The notes beneath the pieces were generated by a model. The model made no database searches and had not been told where the DNA came from. It was given only the letters and a program-made list of their open reading frames with translations. A program made the translations under genes and the position numbers. This document shows positions 22,431-33,961 of a DNA stretch of 64,000 nt, one piece after another. Position 1 is the stretch's first letter; each line of letters opens with the position of its first letter. This DNA is from Hysterangium stoloniferum (lineage: Eukaryota > Basidiomycota > Agaricomycetes > Hysterangiales > Hysterangiaceae): positions 2,976,001-3,040,000 of the forward strand of contig WHVD01000001.1 of NCBI GenBank assembly GCA_015178975.1, written 5' to 3'.

Positions 22431-23169
22431 TGTTAAGAACTGAAAAATGACTATTGTCGGTTGGCCGACAGGGACTGATCGGAAGGACTTGGCTTCAGCT
22501 TATGTGCTGCACCCTCACAAATATCTGTAGAGTGTCCTTAAATTTCAGATGGGCGAAGACTAATCATAATGAGTTCCTTTCAGCGAGATACCGATCGGGA
22601 CCGAAGGATAAGTCAAGTGTCAGGCCAAGGGGTCGGGGACCGAGAGTGGGTGAGTGCATGCAAAGGTGGATGAGGGGATTCTTAGTATGAGACTGCTAGA
22701 GGCATAAGAGGGTATTCTGAGTCGATATTCTGATTGCCTAGTAACTACAACTACAGCAGGTTCATATACAAGTATCAGGCGTCTAGAAAATACTAACTAG
22801 GAGAAGAGCAGAAACAGTATTGACAATAAACTTGACTAGGAACGGGAAGTTTATCATTAGTTTGGAGGCCGATAAGATAACTGAGAGCGGAATTACAGGA
22901 AAAGGAAATAGTTCGAGGGTTACAAGTATATATAGACATATGTGAAACATAGAATAGAACGGATCATCATAATAAAAGGGACGTATCAAAGTTTAACCAG
23001 ATATTACGAGTATATTTTGATGTGGGTGTAAATGGAGTTTGATCACCGTGAAAGCATACATCAGCATCGGGAGGCCGATGGTTTCTGATGTGGTGACTTG
23101 AATGATAACTTGAATTGTCGATAGGTGGTGATAACCTCGGGACCGAACAGTTGCGACATGGTCGTAACA
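22431..23169 (-). repeat. Family-B LTR, minus orientation
   Basis: 739 bp, from TGTTAAGAACTG to GGTCGTAACA on the plus strand. With 21523-22261 it forms a large inverted repeat around a 169-bp spacer. The outer flanks (AGTAC and CATGG) do not match, so the pair is not one simple insertion. Confidence 0.85.
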
Positions 23170-23401
23170 CATGGGCCCTGCAGGATTGTACTATAGAACC
23201 GGAATCAGCTTGATTAGTACCAATCTTTGTTGGAGATCTTATCGGTGACCAATGGATAGTCGAGGGAGTTGTCTTGCAGAATGACGATGGAAGTGTACTA
23301 GCTGCTCCCACCACTGCTATCTCTAGGGAACATGCCACGATACCTCTCACTAACCCCTCTCTGACACCAAGAATCATTAGATGAGGGGAAACTGTTGGAT
23401 T

Positions 23402-26400
23402 AATTCATGACACAAACAAATGGGCCCAGACGTGTAGATCTTCGACTGAGAAGGCATCAATGCAGTCAACGGCAACTAAGATCGCTCACCTCATAGAGAG
23501 CCTATCAAGAATAGAAGAGGAGCGTGTCCTTAATCCTCGATCTTCCAGACAAGCCCCAGAATGGGAACTTGCAGATGATTTCGACCCAGCAGGCCCTAAA
23601 ATGTCAGAGGTTGCCACCACAGAAACATTTCGTGCGGAGCACCTACATAAGTTGGTTAACTTAGGACCTGACATTCCTACTGACGTCTCCTCCCAATTGG
23701 AGTCAGTATTGACTAAGAATGTCCAAGCCTTTGGAGTAGATGGTCATTTAGGACAAGTAGACATCAAGGTCAATGTCCCATTGATAGAAGGTGTGCAACC
23801 TATTTCAATGTCAATGTTTCCAACTTCCCCAGCTTATAGGAAAATCATTGATGAACAAATAGATACTTGGTTTCAACAAGGAGTAATCGAACCATCCAAA
23901 AGTCCTTGGGGGGTGCCAGCCTTTGTTGTCTATCACAATGGAAACCACGAGTGGTGATTGACTATAGAAAGTTGAACAGCCTAACAGTTCCTGATGAATT
24001 CCCATTGCCACACCAGTCTGAAATCATGCAAGTGCTTTCAGGATCCAACATCTTATCTTCCTTTGACACACTAGCCGGCTTTACCCAACTTGAAATGTTA
24101 GAAGAAGACAAACCGAAGACCACCTTCAGATCCCATCGAGGACTGTGGCAATTCAGGAGAATGCCCTTTGGACTTCGTAATGGACCTTCTATATTCCAAA
24201 GAGTTATGCAAACTGTACTTGCACCTTACTTATGGATATTCTGTCTAGTTTATATTGACAACATTGTGATCTTTTCCAAGACATGGGACAATCATCTAGA
24301 GCATTTAGACCAGGTTCTACAAGCCATAATTGCAGCAGGAATCACTCTCTCACCTAAAAAGTGCTACATTGGGTATAACTCGATTCTATTACTAGGAAAT
24401 AAGGTGTCTAGACTCGGTTTTTCAACCCATCAAGAAAAGGTTGCTGCCATACTAGAACTAGCTACACCTTCTAAGATAGCAGATCTTCAACATTTCCTCG
24501 GGATGGTTCTGTACTTCTCCACTTACATACCATTTTACTCCTGGACGATTGCCCCGCTCTTCAACCTCTTAAAGAAAGGAGTCCATTGGACCTGGGATTC
24601 CGAACATGCCTGAGCTTTTGAAGACATCAAGGTCGCATTGAGCTCTGCTCCAGTACTCGGACACCCTGCGAGTGGTATGCCTTATTGGTTATACATGGAC
24701 GCTTCGGACTTCAAGCTGGGATGTTGTCTTCACCAAATACAGAAAATGATGCTTAAGGACCTAAAGGATACTAAAATTTATGCCCAAGCAAGATCAGCCT
24801 TTGATCAATCATGAGATGTGCCCATTTTTGTTACTCATTATAAAACCAAGGAGCCGGAATTCACTTGGATGGATTCCTGGGCCTCAGATTTTGATGACAC
24901 CAGTGTCACTGTCGAGCACATCATCGCCTATTGGAGCCATACGCTCAAGAAAGCAGAATGTAATTACTCAGCCACGGAGTGAGAAGCGTTAGCTGCTAAA
25001 GAGGGACTAGTCCATTTCCAGCCCTTTATCGAGGGAGAACATATCCTTCTGATCACTGACCATGTGGCATTACAATGGGCCAGATCTTACAAGAATACCA
25101 ATCATCGACTGGCCATATGGGGCAGTATACGCTGCATACACCGGTCTGGAAATCTTACATAGAGCGGGATAGACACACAGCAATGTTGACCCACTGTCTA
25201 GACTTCGTCGAGTACCTGATTGTGCTAGTCCTGTGAGAGACGACCTCTTACCAATCATAGTGGATTCTTACAACCGGAATGACAATGAGATGTTATGGGA
25301 GAACAAACTAGCGGAAAGGGCTGTCTTTCTCACTCATCACGAGTTAGTTGAACCAATCGGAATGATGGAAGAGGTCCCCCAAATGAAATGGGATCTGCAC
25401 AACATCCCAAGAAATGGTGAAATCAATGAGGCAAACTTTACTCTCTCGAATCCCCAATTGCTTATAGAAATCGATGAGAATTATGCTAAGGAACTTTGTG
25501 ATGGATACCAGAAAGATCCCACCTTCAGAAATCATTATGCCGCCGATCCCATTTCCCCTAATATGGTAGCTACCCCTTCGCATTATTTCATCAGCAAGAA
25601 TAAGCTATTGTTCTTTTGAGATTCGGACTGGAAAAGTTGAATCTGCGTACCTAACAGCATGATGTCAACCATACTCAAATTGATACATGACAACCCCTTC
25701 GAAGGAGCTCATGCAGGCAGTCACAGACTTTTTCAGCTGATGAAGGACCGTGTCTTCTGGCTGAGGATGTTGCACAACTGTGTGGTGTATGCTCGCAGCT
25801 GTGACATATGCCAGAAAACTAAGGTTGATCATTCTGCTCGACAAGGAGCTCTTCGACCCGCGGATGTACCCTTAAGGCCATTTGAGGTTGTCTCAATGGA
25901 CCTGATTACCCGATTGCCTCCTTCTGCAGAGGACGCTTACTCAGCCATCTTTGTTGCTGTGGATAAACTCACGTGTTTTTTAATTTGTGAGCCCACAACT
26001 TCAGATCTATCTGCAGAAGGATTTGCACGAATCTTCGTGAATAAAGTAGCCACTCCTTTCAGCCTACCTTCAAGGATAATCTGTGATTGAGACAAGAGGT
26101 GGACCTGTAGGTTCTGGAGAGAGGTCTGCAAGGTATGTGGAAGTGCCCTTGTGGTATCCTCGTCCCATCATCCTCAAACTGATGGTCAAATGGAGAACAC
26201 CAATGCTATCATTGAGCAAATGCTCAGAGCATACTGTGCTTCTTTGAAAGAGGAATGGTCCAAATGGACTCAGGTGGTGGCTCATACCTACAATTTGACG
26301 GTTCAGAGTTCAACAAGCTATGCACCGGTGTTTTTGCTGATGGGATACTTACCAAGAGGAATGTCTCACTGCCTAGGAGGGGACAGCCCCGTGGTTCCCA

Positions 26401-26995
26401 GGGAATTATCGGATAGCCCTTTAGCCGAACAATGGATCTTAGAATTGGAAAACCATCAACAGGTTGCGTGGGATTCGATTGCATGAGCACAAGAAATACA
26501 AGCTCGCAGCTACAATAAGAAAAGGAGATTGGTGGAAGATATCTCGGAGGGAGATTATGTTCTAATCAATCCCCATTCCCTCAAGCTTGTCGAAGCCAAA
26601 GGACCTGGAAGGAAACTTATACAAAGACGGATAGGGCTGTTCAAAGTCTTGGAGAAGATCAATCCTCAAGTCTTTCGACTCCGCATTCCCTCGGAATATC
26701 AACTACACCCAGTGATCAACTGAGACCATCTTAAAAAGTACCACCTCTCCCCCAAGGAATTCGGATCAAGGGAGCTACTCAAGAATCCTTGGGAACTCGA
26801 TCGTAATGACGAGGAGTACAAAGTAGAAGCTATAGTAGGGCACAAAAAGATCAAAATTGACTCCTTTTCCAAGTTCAAAGGAAAGGATATGGACTGGAAG
26901 AGGACACCTGGTTAAACAGCAACGACCTTTGTAATGCCCCCGCTCTTCTCAGAGCTTACAAAACTATTTACTGTTTCGAATCTAATAATCATTTC
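23402..26995 (+). pseudogene. Ty3/gypsy pol: RT, RNase H, integrase, chromodomain (degenerate)
   Basis: RT: PAYRKIIDEQIDTWFQQGVIEP, then (after a frameshift near 23935) KPRVVIDYRKLNS, MPFGLRNGPSIFQ and VYIDNIVIFS. The catalytic DD has become DN. RNase H: YWLYMDASDFKLG and SHTLKKAECNYSATE, then LITDHVALQWA. Integrase: the HHCC zinc region near 25670-25820 ends with CDICQ. The core starts at VSMDLITRLPP, and HHPQTDGQMENTN carries the region of the last acidic residue. Chromodomain: YKVEAIVGHKK, then in the next frame KGYGLEEDTWLN. Stops occur at 24613, 25619, 26088, 26486 and 26721, so no polyprotein can be made. Confidence 0.85.
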
Positions 26996-27153
26996 ATCTT
27001 CTCATGACGACAACACTGTTTATTTACTTTTAACTCTACCCTTCACTATTCATCCCCCTCAGCCTTTCATCTCAATAACTGAGCAGAGCTTGAAATTAAT
27101 ATAAAATATGTAAATCCGCTAAAGAAAATTTCATCCCCCTGTCTCTTCCCTCC

Positions 27154-27907
27154 ATGTCAACCTCTCAAATCAGTACACTATGTCGCAGGAACAACAACCC
27201 AAACCCAAGTTCCCCAACTTCAAAAGAATACCGCGACCCCAACCTATTAATACTTCTACCATGTCATCTTGTACTGAAAAAGTCGAGCACTGCATGGGTA
27301 ATTCTGGGATGCCATTGTCAATGTACTCCGCCCTGCAGGACAACATGGGCTTTCACTCCATATGCTCCTCCCCCCAGACCCCAATTTCCCAACTTTAAAA
27401 GGATACCTCGACCCCAAACAATGGTTCCTCCTTCCCCACCACCTCGAACAGAAATTGTCGAGCACATGGAGGAGGCCTCATCGTCCATGTACACTACACA
27501 GACAGACCCCATTCCAAAAGCTACACCCCCATCCTCTGATACTTGGGGGGCTCCCTCGGGAACATGGAGCGACCCCCCCACCTTCTCGTAGTATTTTCCC
27601 TTCCACTGAGGAGGAGATCAGGAAAAAATGGCAGTCCGAGGCTTTCTCTGTGCAGGTTCAGGAGGAATTAAAAACGCTCAAGAGGAAGAGGAGGGAGGAG
27701 TACTTAGAAGGACAGCAAAAGATGGGTGCTAGGGATAATGTCCCCTCAAAGCGGACACAGCAGGAATGGAGGAGAATGGAAGGACACAACAATCCTTCAA
27801 CCATTGCTCCCCCCCGGGCCATAAGTGGATGGATTTCGCTGAGACGGTGTAAGTTCATTACTAGGAAAAGACCTAATAACCTGCGCGCAACGGTCAAGTC
27901 TTTATGA
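27154..27907 (+). pseudogene. Unknown Pro-rich/coiled-coil ORF downstream of pol
   Basis: Overlapping frames encode repeats of PKFPNFKRIPRPQ and PQFPNFKRIPRPQ, then a Pro/Ser-rich stretch. After a frameshift near 27590 comes a charged helix (EEEIRKKWQSEAFSVQ, EELKTLKRKRREEYLE). No known domain. It lies inside the retrotransposon between chromodomain and 3' LTR and is broken by frameshifts. Confidence 0.4.
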
Positions 27908-28639
27908 CAGTCACTGACACAGTCGTTCTTGAAACCAGTCTATACCCAAACACACTCGGAGCGAGAGGCTAGAGATCGGACCTTGGATGATGTAATCGAA
28001 GATGAATACAAAAGGCTGACATAAGCCCAATGTCGTAGAATGTAGAACTTCAACAATAAGAGACACTATAGTATCCCTTACTGGCCGTAGGAGTGAGACT
28101 GAGGGTAAGACTTAAGAGATTGTCCTTAAGAATGAGCTTCAAAATGAGATACAATGAAATTGCTTGTTCAACAATGGGCAAAAGAGCGGCCCTTATATAC
28201 ATGAGAGAGCACAGGTCAAAACAAACATCTAAAAACAATGACACAATAACGATGCAATATGGTGTGAGTCATTTCTGAGTCATCACAATAGGAGTGTTAG
28301 TAAAGCTGTGAACAATAATAGGGGGAGGCTGCACTGAACAATAAGAGAATGACAAACAAAAGATGAGATCAGACATGTGATATGGATAAATGGGGAAACA
28401 CAATAGAACAATAGGGGAAGTGAGTCAGACAATAGGGATGATGGAGTAATAGAAGTGATGGCTGATGAAACATCAATGATATGAGTCAGAAACACTCAAG
28501 AATCCCATGATAATGCATCACCCTCAAATGCTATGCTTTATTTCAAAACCTTGACAATACTACCAATCGATGAACTGAGATTAGACGTGTTCTGTTCCTA
28601 GTTTTTCAGTATAAGGAGGGGACACAATCAATCACCATT
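27908..28639. other. Non-coding spacer within the large LTR element
   Basis: No convincing ORF. The stretch 28290-28500 is rich in GAATAGGGG/ACAATAG-type imperfect repeats. It separates the sense ORF upstream from the antisense ORF at 28640-29113. Confidence 0.4.
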
Positions 28640-29113
28640 TTAGAACCAAGTGGTGAGTAGGCTCCACAACCACGCAAGGAACATGAATCGACGATGACCT
28701 CGACGAGGCTCTACTTGACTTCCCTCTGGAACCGGGGTCGTAAATAACTTGGGTCCTCTGTGATCTCCTATTGGAGTGAACATTGCCATGTAACAGATTC
28801 CCGATGACGGTGGGGAACAGTCCTGCTGGAACACTTGATCGAATCGATAGTGGAGGATTTCAGAGGAGCCATCATAGTGTTGTATACGAATGAAGGCAGG
28901 ATCATCTGGAGCATATGGGAGTCGAATACCTTGTTGATGGAGGAAACGATGGTATTTCTTGGAGGAGCATGAGTGGGCTGGTAGGGGCTTGGGAATGATG
29001 TCTGAGGATGAGGAGAAATGAGATGTTATTGGCTGGAGTTCTATTTGGGAGTGAAGAGTCAGTTTTGAGTAGGAACTGAGGGTTACTTTGGAGGACGATG
29101 CAGTGTTGAACAT
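28640..29113 (-). CDS. Antisense ORF of unknown function inside the LTR element
   Basis: The ATG at 29113 gives 157 residues, MFNTASSSKVTLSSY to SLLTTWF. The frame also stays open upstream to 29179, but only from a TTG codon. A TATA-like TATATATAATA lies just upstream on the minus strand (about 29183-29195). The middle (SKKYHRFLHQQGIRLPYAP, PAFIRIQHYDGSSEILHYRFD) looks like a folded domain, and the C-terminus is hydrophobic. It runs against the direction of gag-pol and has no stops, in contrast to the broken sense ORFs. No family is recognised and expression is unknown. Confidence 0.4.
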   Translation of the reverse strand: MFNTASSSKVTLSSYSKLTLHSQIELQPITSHFSSSSDIIPKPLPAHSCSSKKYHRFLHQQGIRLPYAPDDPAFIRIQHYDGSSEILHYRFDQVFQQDCSPPSSGICYMAMFTPIGDHRGPKLFTTPVPEGSQVEPRRGHRRFMFLAWLWSLLTTWF

Positions 29114-29929
29114 GATGGAGTTTTGGTCGTCTGTTTGATGAAACTGATTTGGCTGTGTAGAAGTCGTCTCGAGTGCCAAAGTATATATAATAATCTGTGC
29201 TTGTGACGTGACTTGAAACTATTGCCATATAGGTTACTTTCCAATTGAACTCTCTACAACGGATTGCAGCGATGGGGGCATGCCATGCATTTGGAGTGTA
29301 GGACAGAAAAGCAGGAAAGGAAAAGATGGGGTCACTTTCTACGATTGGGATAAAGTACAGAGGATCAAACTACAAAGCATTGCATTGCGATGCGGGGATG
29401 GAGTTTCACTGCCTCCCAGACCTCCTTCCCAATGTGGGCCTCAGGAACAGACCTACTGGATGGGACCCATCAATTTTTCATCCGATTCAGAGGATGATTG
29501 ATCGCGCTACCCCGCCTACGATGGCAAGTAGCTCAGCGCTGATTGCCATGAAGGTTTTTTACTTCCTGACAACATTCACTTCTTCATGAGTGACCCTAAT
29601 CAACGATGAAAACTGCCGACTTCCATCAAAGTTTGGAGGGGGTATAGTCCAGCTGACCCTGTGATGCCATCCAGCTCCACTTACCTCTCTCCACCTCCAC
29701 CCATTTCTTTCACACCCCCACTGCAGTGCTTTACAACCTTTTCAGAGCTGCCAGGAGGTCTTGAACCATCCACCAACCTGCTCTTCCCCCTATATCATTA
29801 CCCCTCCCCTCCGCAGGACATTCCCTCATACCACCACCCTCACCTGCACCCAAGCCTTCTCCAGCACCGTGGCCAACCCCACCCCTCTGCACGTCACCGG
29901 ACCCCCTTGTCGCCACCTGCTCTATCCCA

Positions 29930-31045
29930 ATGCCATTGTTCCCTGCAGTGTCGGACACTTCCCTTGTTCTCCTGCCCGCACGGAGTCCACTGCCCGTCTC
30001 TCCCTACTCACCTTGTGTTTCCCTGGGGAGCCCCATTCAACAACCCCATATTACATTAATGGATGTTGATCACCCTACCTCAGAAGTCCTCACGATGCCT
30101 CCCTCAGGCATGGAGGAAGTCCTCGAGGCACCTTCCTCAGCCATGGAGGTCTCCAAGGAACCTCCTCCAGCAATGGAAGTCTTCGAGGAACCTCCCCCCT
30201 TAAGCGAAAAGGTGAAGGGGAAGCGGAAGGCTGATGTTCAGGCCGATGAGCCCCTTGTCATTGACCCTTTCCCGGCCGACCCCATTTGCAGCCCCCCGCC
30301 GCAGCCACCCTCTCCCTCTCACTCTCGGGACACAGCTGACTTGGCTTGTTTCTTCCAGGCAGGTTGGATGCATGTGTCCATTAACTACCCCTCTGACATC
30401 TTCACTGTGGGACACACATTAACGCAACTGGGACCAACCTTGCGGCACCCCCTTCTTAAAGGGCATATTCAAGGGTATAGTGGGTCTCTCACATTGTCGG
30501 ACTGCATGAGTACGTTTTACTTATGTGTCAACAACCCTAAGGAACAGCTGTGTTTAGCAGAGGATATTGAACGGGTTGAGCTCTCCATGTTTCGGTCCCT
30601 CCTCGTCAACTCCTCTTGTGTTCTTCCTGAGCATACACTGATCCACTCAGCTGTGGACCTAGTCAACTTGTTGGAGCATCTGTTGTTGGATTCCGACACC
30701 TTGGGAGGATTTCCCTCTGGCGGAGACATGAGCTGCACACCACTTCTCACTCCTACCCCGCCATCACTACACCCTCGGCCTCCTCTCATTGCCCGCATTA
30801 CTGACACCTCCGCTGATTGCATTCGCGCCATCATTTGAATGTGCCAGAAGGCCTACAGTCATTGGGTCTCGTCAATCCAGAAGCTGGATGGGTTGACATC
30901 CACCAATGATATTTTGAAGTGGGAAGACATTGCTCTTTCCTTTCATGCCAAGCGTCTCGTCTGGGGAAATGCTATCCTACACCTTGAAGGTTTGTTGCAG
31001 GATGCATGGGGAGGAGTTCCAAGCGTCCTTCAACACCTTCTTTGA
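29930..31045 (+). pseudogene. Long unknown ORF upstream of the 3' LTR, one stop
   Basis: The ATG at 29930 opens a 302-codon frame ended by TGA at 30836-30838. The same frame then continues 68 codons to 31045. The N-terminal third is Pro-rich with repeated MEEVLEAPSSAME/MEVFEEPPP blocks and a basic KGKRKAD patch. The C-terminal two thirds look globular (AGWMHVSINYPSDIFTVG; CVNNPKEQLCLAEDIERVE; HLLLDSDTLGGFPSG). A shorter upstream frame at 29280-29501 (DGVTFYDWDKVQRIK) may be the 5' part. Function unknown. The position suggests an accessory retroelement protein. Confidence 0.45.
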
Positions 31046-31069
31046 CATAGCTCTTCAACCTGGGGGCAC

Positions 31070-31704
31070 TGTGAGAGGTACAGCAAAATATACTCAGGAA
31101 ATATAGTCTGGATGAGCTCATACTATATTTCCATTATTATTTCTACTTTCTCTCTATTTCATTATACACTTATAATTAGTTTGACGACCTATGTATGCGG
31201 TACATCGACTCTTGTGGGCACATACATGCCAGACTTATGTATTCTAGTGCCCGTAGTTAAAACTCAGACACTTTTTACCCTGCAACCACGACTTACCCAG
31301 ACACCAGTTAGTGTCCTGTAAGTTGTGATTGGGGTATCATCTCAACCATAACAGATGGGCTTTAACTATCTACACAATCAGAGTTTTGAACTGTATCAGT
31401 CGAAACTCCATCTATATCTCAATCCATGTGGACTACATCTGCACTACTCTATTATTCGACTCTCTCGTTACTCTCTTCTACACTTGAGCAGTCATTCAGA
31501 ATTGTACTTAACAGTCAATTCCCCTTATTTGTTTTAGCTCTCTACTCTACTTTAGATAGCTATTTCACTCAACTGTATTGAACTAAGTAGTCAATATGTG
31601 TTCAGTCTGTATTAGACTTAGACAGTCAATACATCTTCATGTCACACCTAAACAGTCGATATTCTTCATATATAGAATGGTTAGAACTTCCACCATTCTT
31701 CACA
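31070..31704 (+). repeat. 3' LTR of the large retrotransposon
   Basis: 635 bp, TGTGAGAGGTACAGC to TTCTTCACA, preceded by a short G tract (CTGGGGGCAC) as polypurine tract. It is followed by the TSD CATTG. It preserves the empty site of the Tc1 insertion seen in the 5' LTR. Confidence 0.9.
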
Positions 31705-31987
31705 CATTGCAATCCCACCTGAGGGATTCCAATCAAGATATAATCTGGTGGAGCAGTGGAATGTTTCACTCTGGTGGCACAGGTGTGACTGACCCCTTTG
31801 AGGATAGAAAGTTTTGTCATTTGAGTTGTTATTGATATAACAAATTCATATTACCAAATCAGTAACTGACTGATAGTAACATACTCAATGGATTCAACAA
31901 TTGAGTGTATACCTCATCCTGTACTGAAGGCTCACTTGTCATTTCTGGAGGGAGCCTCTGATGATGACCTTCAAACCATGATGACAG
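31705..31987 (-). pseudogene. PD-(D/E)XK-like gene copy, 5'-side fragment
   Basis: It matches 45438-45752 (exon 2, the intron with its GTCAGT donor, and the end of exon 1). It continues the fragment at 17452-17503 across the LTR element. It stops where a minus-strand LTR begins at 31988. Small indels and substitutions (for example in the exon 2 Asn/Ser region) show decay. Confidence 0.75.
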
Positions 31988-32553
31988 TGTTAAGTGTCAT
32001 GTTGGGAACTTATTCCAGAACTATCAGAAAGTGACCAGGAACTCAGAATCTTCCAAATAGGGTCAGGACGTCAGCTTCAGCTTATGTGAAGCACCTCTAC
32101 ACAAATGCTCAAAGTCCTTAATTTTAGAGACAGGATTTTACACCAGAGGATATGGATATTCAGAGTTCTGAAGAGTTCTGAATATTGAGTGTACAGAGAG
32201 AAGGAAGGAATAAGAAACTAAGTCAATATCAGATCTAATGTAAAGTACAAATTTGTGGAAACTAATATGTATAGGTTTTCTCATTATTATACTATAAACT
32301 AAGATCACAATAAGACAGAATCTGAAGTATTCCAAAATGGGAATACAATGAGCAAATGAGTGAATACTTGTCAGTCAATGAGTTACCAAATGTGGAATAA
32401 AGGTGAGATCCAGAAGTATGGGAACTATGATTGTTCCATAGTCAGAAGTTGGGATCAGATATTGAGGTGGGAAGTTGAATTGGAGACTTGGGGTGGAGGT
32501 CAGATGTTGCAGATGATATTGGATATTGAAGTATCTGGGAACAGGTCATAACA
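31988..32553 (-). repeat. 3' LTR of the minus-strand gypsy element
   Basis: 566 bp. In element orientation it runs TGTTATGACCTG to ATGACACTTAACA. Upstream of it (plus-strand right side) is the polypurine tract. A degenerate copy of the shared LTR motif lies at about 32064-32093. Confidence 0.7.
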
Positions 32554-32840
32554 GTCCCCCTGTTAGGCTGAAATCCCATAGAGGCGATTAGGTACTGAGC
32601 ATTGAACTGTTGGTTATGCATTATGTGTTGTGAAATTATGCAAATTTGGAAGTGGAGAGTTTCAGCTGCTGATCTGAGTATAAAAATTCCAAATATTCAA
32701 AATAACAATTTTCTTTCTTTAACCATGACTTGCATGTCAATTCACCATCCCTTGTTTGCCACCACTCCAGAAGATTCAAATGCCAAAATTGCCATTCTAA
32801 GATGTTGAAGGTTGAAGAACTTCAATGAAAATGACAGAGG

Positions 32841-33961
32841 ATGGAGGAGCTGAGGCATCAACAAGAGGAGGAGGAGGAGGAGAGAGAGTTGATGCAGGAA
32901 TTGAAGGAGGCAGAAGAAGCAGAAAAATGTAAGTTGGAGTGGGTGAAGGTGGAGAAGGAAGCAGAGGAAAAGAGGAAGGAACAGTTGTGTAAGGTTATGG
33001 AAGATCAGAGGTTGCGGGAAGAGGCAGAAAAGAAATGGCAGGATGCCGTGGTGGAAGAACAGCAGTCGAAAGAGAAGTGGGAAGTGTTCCATGTATTTCC
33101 AATAATGGTAGACAACAGCAGAAAGCTGTTGAGGTGGATGAGGAGGAAGAGGCTGGGACTTTGAGTCCAAAGGTAAGTGATTTGTAATAGTTCCGGAATG
33201 TGACTAATTTCTGAAACAGAAACAAAAGACCAAGGCTCCAGAATGGATGGAGATTTCCCATGAAGTTCAGTGTCAGTGTTGTGTGAACCAGGGCATTACT
33301 TGTTGAAGACAGAAAGTAAAATGGGGCAGAACCTGTTTTCCTTGTGCAGTAAACAAAATTCCATGCACTCTTGCCATGAAGCAGACTCCAAAAAACAAAA
33401 AGGCTTAAAAGGTCAAAAAGGTGGAAAAAATGGAAAAGGTGGAAAAAATGGAAAAGGTGGAAAAAATGGAAAAGGTGGAAAAAATGGAAAAGGTGGAAAA
33501 AGTGGTGATTGCAGAAACATCAGGAGCAGCCAGGCCTGCAGAAACTGAAGTGCTGAATATGGATGATGATACCAGCATCAGACTCCTTAGAGATCCCATT
33601 AATGTGATGGTATTTATTGGGATGGAGTTAATGAAGGTTTTCGAGAGACCTTTTAGTGCCATAACAATGTCCAAGAGAAGGGTTTCTAGGTGTTGAGTCA
33701 GAACTTCTGAAATCAAATGAGTTCCTGGAAAAGGTAATGGACAGCATTGGTATTATTGTGGTTTCCAAAAGGTATGCTGATAAGGAAAAGGATGAGCTGA
33801 ATGATCTATTGGTGGATGTTGCCAAGAAAAGATGGGTGTCAGGAGAAAAGCTGGAAAGTGAAGATGAGGAGGTGCAGGAAATGGTAGAGAGTGGGGAAAT
33901 TGCAAATGAGATGGGAGTTGAAGTGGAGGAAGGATTTGGAGTGCCAGAAACACTATATTAA
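32841..33961 (+). pseudogene. Coiled-coil/zinc-cluster gene captured in a gypsy element
   Basis: The ATG at 32841 opens a highly charged coiled coil (MEELRHQQEEEEEERELMQELKEAEE...). After a frameshift near 33100 and a 48-nt intron (33173-33220, GTAAGT..ACAG), a Cys cluster follows: C-x2-C-x6-C, then C-x2-C-x6-C (VQCQCCVNQGITC; TCFPCAVNKIPC). This resembles a Zn2Cys6 binuclear cluster. Then come an 18-bp tandem repeat encoding KVEKME units and a further charged helix with DDTSIRLLRDPINV. At least two stops (TGA at about 33303, TAA at about 33407) and frameshifts inactivate it. It lies antisense to the host retroelement. DNA binding is only inferred from the cluster. Confidence 0.55.
33419..33506. 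repeat. 18-bp tandem repeat
   Basis: About 4.7 copies of GGTGGAAAAAATGGAAAA inside the zinc-cluster pseudogene. Because 18 is a multiple of 3, several frames stay open through it. Confidence 0.85.

Larger units (their letters stand above)
17504..31704 (+). mobile_element. 14.2-kb chromodomain LTR retrotransposon with extra 3' ORFs
   Basis: The 5' LTR (17504-19994, about 625 bp without a nested Tc1) and the 3' LTR (31070-31704, 635 bp) both begin TGTGAGAGGTA and end TTCTTCACA. The TSD is CATTG on both sides (17499-17503 and 31705-31709). Internally it holds a tRNA-type primer site, gag, an inverted LTR pair, and pol with RT, RNase H, integrase and chromodomain, which puts it in Ty3/gypsy. About 4 kb of additional ORFs lie between pol and the 3' LTR. 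Stops and frameshifts throughout show it is dead. Confidence 0.85.

Noticed and set aside
33405-33716. Ser/Phe/Thr-rich minus-strand frame
   Set aside because: Mirror of the 18-bp tandem repeat in the zinc-cluster pseudogene.
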